Shown: one piece after another, positions 58,436-64,000 of the stretch | Position numbering within the stretch: position 1 is the first letter of the stretch | Layout: each line of letters opens with the position of its first letter | Assembly: GCA_029747585.1 (NCBI GenBank) | Contig: JAPEVF010000069.1 | Coordinates: 1 to 64,000 of the forward strand | DNA: 64,000 nucleotides | Origin: Pleurotus djamor | Taxonomy: Eukaryota > Basidiomycota > Agaricomycetes > Agaricales > Pleurotaceae | Direction of reading: 5' to 3' | The notes under the pieces: generated by a model | Databases searched by the model: none | Told to the model about the DNA's origin: nothing | The model's input: only the letters and a program-made list of their open reading frames with translations | Made by a program: the position numbers and the translations under genes

Positions 58436-61400
58436 TTATCCCAACATTTTTCGGAAATCATCCTGCCCCTTTGCGTTCGCAGGCCGAGCACTCGCTGAAG
58501 ATGCAGTTGAAGAAGCTTGGGTAGTGGCCGGGGCAGCCTTTGGAGCACGACTATGACCCAGTCCGGCTCGGGGCCTGGATACCGCGGCGCGCCTTGGGAC
58601 AAACAACCCTCCAGCAGCTTTGGGCGTAGGTGCAGGAGCCATCTTCTCAGATGCCTCTTCAGAGAGCTGTAATGCATTGCACTCGTATGTTAAAGGCTCC
58701 GACCGCAGCATCAACTTCCCTACATCCTTTAGTTGAGTAAGTAAAAGGATTACACAATGATCAAAAGATGCGACGAACCGCGATATTCTGGAGTGTGACG
58801 ACAGCTTCCTTTCTCTGTTGGAATACTTCCACCCGCGCTACGGGCGCGATATTTTCAAAGAATTGCTGGAGTAAACCTTCTTGTGTGCCATCCGGAAGGT
58901 TCTTGACACGAAGAGAACGGTTTCGCTCATCCGTGCGCTTGCCAAAACCAGACTCAGGCCCCCTTTGGAAGGACATGAGATGGAGATAAAGGGACCGAAA
59001 ACGATACACACTTCTCACGGGACCGAACCTTAGCGTTAGCCAACGTCACAGCAATGCGTCGCTTCTTCAGTTCGTAGTTGTTCGCCGCAAGGGCAGCCTG
59101 TGCGTGTGCCTCATCGTGGTATTCAACAAACGCGAAGCCTCTCGAATTTCCGTCATCGAACGTCGCCATCCGAATGTCTTTAACTTGACCATACTATAAG
59201 TCAAAAGGAAGGAAATGAGCGATGGTGAGGCGCACGAAAGGAAGGAACAAACCGTAGAGAATATCTTCATCAGATCTTCCTTGGTCGTAAATTTGCTCAA
59301 GCCTGCAACATAAACCTCCTTCTCGTTCGCATCTTGATCACTCCGTTCTTTTTTACGTTCGGGGTTCGAGATGTAAACATTCAGGGGTAGGCCAGGCTCC
59401 AACTCTCGGCCATGCAACTGGAGGGCTTGTTGCGCAGCCGTCTAGGACTTCATCAATACATCGAAAAGAGGAACGTAGGGCAAAGACTGACAGGAGACGT
59501 ATACTGAAGGTAACAGAACCGACGAGTATTCTTGAACTTTTTACTTGGCCACCTTACGTCGAAGATAGTTCCATACTAAAAANCGACGTCAATGAAAAGG
59601 AGNCTCGACTGATCTATAGACAAAGAGGAAGTTACCTGGATAAACAGTTCACGGATAGAGGCATCGTTCGACTGGGCCGGGAAGTTGGTTATATACAATG
59701 TAGATTGCCAGGCAAGGTGCACAGCAATCTCCTGATCGTGTAACCGCTTTTTATCTTTCGTGAGCGCAGCAGGGACGGAGTCCTGTATACGACAAACATG
59801 TTAATGTCTTGTTAAAGCACCAAAAGAAACTGAAAAGACTAACCTTTTCAGAAAACTCAACCGTCGCCACTAATGCAACAGAGTCGGGGAGCTTGGTAAC
59901 TTTCACTTCTCTGATGCTTCCACACTTTGAAGATGAAGTCAGATGGTAGCAACGGTAGAATGACAACGGGCCTACATCTTTGAAAAGGTTTGTTATGTCC
60001 TCTTCAGTAGCGGTGTCGGGAAGGTCTGAGACGAAGACCGTACAATGTTCACGATCCCTACGACGGGGAATTTTCAGAGCGGAGGGAGGGCGGGATGGAG
60101 AGGGCTACATACCGCTTCAAGGGAGGAGGCGGGGCACCTTTTCATGTGAAAGTTAGCGCAATGAACAACCTGAAAATTGGTAGAAGGGCGAACTAGTTTT
60201 AGGCTTTTTGTGGACGTCGGACGACTCGGTTGAGTCATCCTCCGCTTTCCGCTTTCTACTCGTGTCCACCGTCTCGATCAACGCATCAATCTCCATAGCG
60301 GTATCTGCATCCACTTGGACAGGTTGTGGAGCTAGCGCCTGTTGTTCAGCTGCCACCTGCGCAGCCTGATAAGCCGCCTTCTCTGCTTCCTATGAGAAAC
60401 GGCAGGTTTAATATGGGAAATCGTCTCGAGCACGCAAACGAACCTTTGCTCGACGTTTGTTCGCACTATACTGTGCCCTCTCGATCCGCTCTAAACAATG
60501 GTCGATGTCCTGTACAGTCCCGTACAGATGCTCAAAGTTCAACCAGCTATCCCAGATCGCTTCGGGCCAGTCAAGGTTCTTCATGTGCAAGTCCTTATAA
60601 ATCGCACGGACTTGGTCATGTTTATCTTGCTTCCTACGCTTCGATCAGCGCCCATACGCCTTGGAACAGCCCGAGGAAAGATTGCGTACGTTAAGGTGTC
60701 GATATAGGACGTCCAAGCGAGGTAGCTGGTTTTATAATGTTTGGTGGTGGTCAGCCAAACGCCGGCGCCTTCTTCCGGAAGGTCTGCTAGCCGTAGATAC
60801 TGGTAAACGTACGATAAGTAGCGTTCGCGTTATGCTCAACGGGAAGGGCTCACAATTTCGGCAAGGTTCTTCTCAAGCCTATATCTGGAATCACCACTTG
60901 GCGATGCTACAGCCAGGGGTCATAGATCAAAACCGCGTAGTAGGATAAACAGGGGAGTGATGTTACCTGCGCGGACCAACTCGATTCCATTTTGTAAACA
61001 TGCTATGAGGACGGCAAAAGCATCTGGATCTTTGACCAAATGTATTAGATAAGGGAAGCGAGGGTATCAATTGCGCCTACCTGCGGCGCCTGCTTCGATA
61101 CGCCGTCGTTCATAACCAGCACGAGCTAAGACCAACGGAACGATTTGTTCAACATCATTCTGTATCATGTTCGTTTCCAGAGCCTTCGCATAAATATCTG
61201 TTATGCAAAGGGTTGGTACAAGGGACCACAGTGGGTGGACTACTCGCCTGCTACAGTTTCACGTTCGGCGGGTGCGTCTTGCGAGTCGGTGACGCGTTCC
61301 TATAGTTAAAAATGAGATAAAAACGGGCAGAAGAGAGGATATGATATGCACAAGGTAGCGGATGTATCTAGACCAAACTTCTCCTGATCCTGGAACACTT

Positions 61401-62706
61401 TTGATGGCTCTTGACAAGACCTCGAACTCCATGGTTTCGTCAGCGGCTTCGTGGCCTCGCTTGCAGATGGAGTCAGTAGATAGGCCCGAAGACGACCATT
61501 CCACTCACAAGGGTGTCAAGATAGTTCATCCAGAAAGTGCGCAGAGCTTCTTCAGAACCTGATTCACCATCGAAACGACGTCGGGCAGCCTCTGAAATGG
61601 CTCGCTCGTAGAGGCCTCTGAGGACAAACAGGTCTGGATACTTGAGGTGTCGTTCCATGGCAATGTATTGAGCGTAACTGACAAGAGTAAAACCGCTCCT
61701 CTCCTGAAAGATTGTTAGTCGGAAAGGTGGGATACACGCATGAAAGGGATTGACCAGGTTTCTTTCTGACGTTTCGCGACGCTCATAGGCCTTCGCGCCT
61801 TGAGATCGTATCTTGGAAGCAGATATGAGCAAGGACTCATACTCTCCTGCTGGTTGGTAGTTGGTTGTAAACGTTGAGTATGATTGTGCAGTCTCTTCAA
61901 GGGCTGATATTGGGTGGCCGAGTCAGTGACGTCAGGGATTTCACGGCGAGACTCACTTGAATGGGGTTGGCGAAGTCTGGTTAAATGCAGCAGCTGTATA
62001 CGTTCGACCAGGGGAGCCCTTTGTTGATGCCGTCAGACACATTGGGTAATGTACTTAGTAGTGCGAGACGCGACTCACCTGTCAGCTGCTGGCGTCGCTT
62101 CAAGCTGTGTCATCTCCCAGTCTCGTTGGAGGTCCCATAGTTTATGACTCTGTGCCAACCGCAAGATAAGTAGAGTGATCTACAGGAGGAAGGGATCTTA
62201 CTTGAGTCAGATGCCCAATGGCTTTTGTAACAATTCGGTCAATCTCTTCGCGCGTCCAATCAGTCGACAACAGGTCCTCCAGGTCCTCCGGACGCTGTTC
62301 TTCACCAGACACGAAGCGAGCGTGCTTTTCAATTACGAATTCCAGATGCTTTTGGAGTAGTGGTATTGCTGAGCATAGAATATTGGTAAATACACGCGTG
62401 GATGAAGACTACAAACAACGCACACAAGTAGTCCTTCTCTGCCCGAGCATACAAGTCTATGAGTTCCTTCAAGTCACTAGATGATGTCGACTCCAGAGCT
62501 GCCTGCTTGGCATCGATGAGGGTGGACCAGACTTCATCACCACAAAGCAAGAAATTGGACATGAGCTCGCGAGCAGCTATAGCCTCCGCTTCCATGCCTT
62601 CAGTCGAGTCCGCGAGTCGTATGTATTGAGCATGGGAAGCGACATCGTAAGGTTTTTCGGAGACGACGTCGAGGAGACTAGCTAACGCATTGAGGGATTC
62701 GTCCAT
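58436..62706 (-). CDS. PRP24: Prp24/SART3 splicing factor: HAT repeats and RRMs
   Basis: A multi-exon gene starting MDESLNALASLLDVV. The N-terminal half is HAT (half-a-TPR) repeats, with patterns such as DVASHAQYIRLAD, LIDLYARAEKDYL, VWSRYIRYL and FVLRGLYERAI. Then several RRMs follow: FVSDLPDTATEEDI, LYITNFPAQSNDASIRELF, EVYVAGLSKFTTKEDLMKIF with RGFAFVEYHD, and LRVKNLPDGTQEGLLQQFF. The last residues, QDDFRKMLG, form the Lsm-interaction motif. Prp24 anneals U4 and U6 snRNA in the nucleus through U6 and the Lsm2-8 ring; HAT repeats place it in the SART3-like group. Two N bases lie in an intron near 59600. The gene is divergent from MATH-BTB with 124 bases between starts. Confidence 0.92.
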
Positions 62707-62830
62707 GGAGGTGTGCTTTGGGTTCGTGTCTGACTTTCGCGCCGCCAAGTGTTTCCTTATTGGGCACGTAGAAACTCGACCGCGGCTTCAATGGAGCGCT
62801 TTCTTATGACACCAACTCACGAATCGCATT

Positions 62831-64000
62831 ATGGAAAATCCACCCGTCAATGCAGAAGATTGTCTTGAAAGCTCGTCCGTCACGTTTGAATGGACCGTTA
62901 AGAATCTGCGACAATTGTTCGACTCGACGTGAGTACCACCCCAGGGGAAACGCATCACAACTCCAACCGCTTCGGAATCATAGAAAGGGCGAAGCAAAGT
63001 CAAAGGTGATTAGATCCATCAAGTTTGGTGGTGGCAGGTGGCAGGTGCTTCGTCAATATCTATAATATACTCCCCCCNTTCAACCAGATAATACGTTGCA
63101 GATCCTGTTTTATCCTAACGCTGGCCCCACAAAAGACAAAGATGGAGGCGCAGATGCTGCGGCTGGCAACCATATGAGTCTCTATCTATCCTGCGAGGTG
63201 TCGAAGTCTGGACCAAATTCCTTCACTTATTCCTGGCTGATCTCGTCATCCTAGCCAACGTTGGAAGAAAAGGAGAGATCACTCAGCGATGGCAAGTGAG
63301 TGCTTGATCCCCAAAACACCTACGAGCTTCTGATCTTCTCTTGCCTTGCGAAGATGGGCTCGAGAGGGCACGTACAAGTTCACCCTTGAACTTACCAAGT
63401 GCGTCGTGGTCCCCGTGCTCCCTTGAGTCACACCGTTAATATTAATATCTCGTCGTGTCTGGATTCTGGGAACGCAGCATGAATAAAACCACGGTATACA
63501 GTGTAAAGGAGGCCCATAATCATGAGTTCACTTTCAAGGTTCGTTCCAACCTTCGCTTCATACTCCCCGACCATTTCTTAATGTGAAGTATAAAGACTGC
63601 TAATTGGGGATGGTAACATCAGTCAAAGGCTCTACCAACTTCCATTGACACAGCATAGGGCGCAATTTGCACGTCGGGACCATGTATACCATAATTCGAA
63701 CCCAAATAAGGTGGATGACTTTCAAGATATTTTGAAACCCTTTTACACTTACGATTTTTGAAGGCACGCGATGCATTCATCATTGTGTGTACTATCACCT
63801 CAACGCCCGCCCCTTCAACCCCTCCTTCCGCGATCCGGAGAAGGCTGGTGCCAAAGGACTTGGTGGACACCGTAGGGGCGTTGTTGGATGACCCCTTGTA
63901 TTCAGACGTCGTATTTGTTCTTCCTCGGCGTAACCGACCTTTACGGCAGGCAAAGACAATATTTGCTTCCAAACGTATCCTAAGTCGAGCCAGCTACTTC
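62831..64000 (+). CDS. MATH-BTB protein, cut by the right window edge
   Basis: Exon 1 (62831-62928) starts MENPPVNAEDCLES and enters a MATH/TRAF fold: FEWTVKNLRQLFDST, then GEAKSKVIRSIKFGGGRWQ, ILFYPNAGPTK, MSLYLSCE, WAREGTYKFTFELTK, TTVYSVKEAHNHEFTFK and QFARRDHVYHNS. After RDAFIIVCTIT and a Pro-rich linker a BTB domain begins (LLDDPLYSDVVFVLP, ASKRILSRASYF) and runs off at 64000. MATH-BTB proteins are Cul3 ubiquitin-ligase adaptors; this fungal form is common in mushrooms. One N at 63078 lies in an intron. The last exons and stop are outside the window. Confidence 0.85.

Noticed and set aside
1..64000. CRISPR array, phage, integrated virus or transposon genes
   Set aside because: No regularly spaced repeats, integrase, transposase, reverse transcriptase or terminal repeats were seen on either strand.

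Overview
This window reads as nuclear DNA of a mushroom-forming basidiomycete (Agaricomycete-type). Genes are split by many short introns of about 50-60 bases with GT-AG ends. The gene families are the ones expanded in that group: F-box/propeller-like proteins, a DUF6534-type seven-helix membrane protein, a fungal HNH protein and a MATH-BTB protein. These sit among conserved eukaryotic housekeeping genes. Species cannot be named from the sequence. No rRNA, tRNA, CRISPR array, integrase or recognisable transposon was found.

Layout. (1) 1-6737: four paralogues of one F-box protein family. One is inverted and cut by the left edge, one is a pseudogene, and two look intact; the region also holds most of the N bases of the window. 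(2) 6.8-11.7 kb: two tandem short-chain dehydrogenase genes and a dienelactone-hydrolase gene; the duplication carried a copy of the hydrolase tail with it. (3) 12-20.7 kb: an unknown probably mitochondrial protein, Vps74/GOLPH3, a lactonase-like metallo-beta-lactamase, a large acidic F-box protein and another SDR. (4) 20.8-32.8 kb: phospholipase D (PX-PH-HKD-HKD), a small one-helix protein, the DUF6534 protein and Sas10/Utp3. (5) 33-44 kb: an HNH protein, an M3 metallopeptidase, a universal stress protein and Pet127. (6) 44.1-47 kb: Arl8, a SCOCO coiled-coil protein and Rpn13, tightly packed. (7) 48-57.9 kb: an F-box-like protein, a Cdc25/rhodanese phosphatase, Cox20, a secreted protein, a flavoprotein plus SDR pair, and another F-box protein. 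(8) 58.4-64 kb: Prp24/SART3 and a MATH-BTB gene cut by the right edge.

Most genes are independent units. Places where neighbours may work together are the SDR/DLH block, the flavoprotein/SDR pair, and Arl8 beside SCOCO (a family with known Arl-GTPase partners). Five adaptor-type genes for ubiquitin ligases (F-box, MATH-BTB) and one proteasome ubiquitin receptor (Rpn13) are present, but nothing shows that they are linked.

Exon structures were built by hand from splice consensus and family similarity. Where the exon lengths were summed, the total came out divisible by three. I found no convincing wholly new system. The most unusual points are the hydrolase-tail footprint of the SDR duplication, an acidic insert inside an F-box, an intron directly after a start codon, two stop-free phase-preserving introns in one SDR copy, and the Arl8-SCOCO-Rpn13 micro-neighbourhood.
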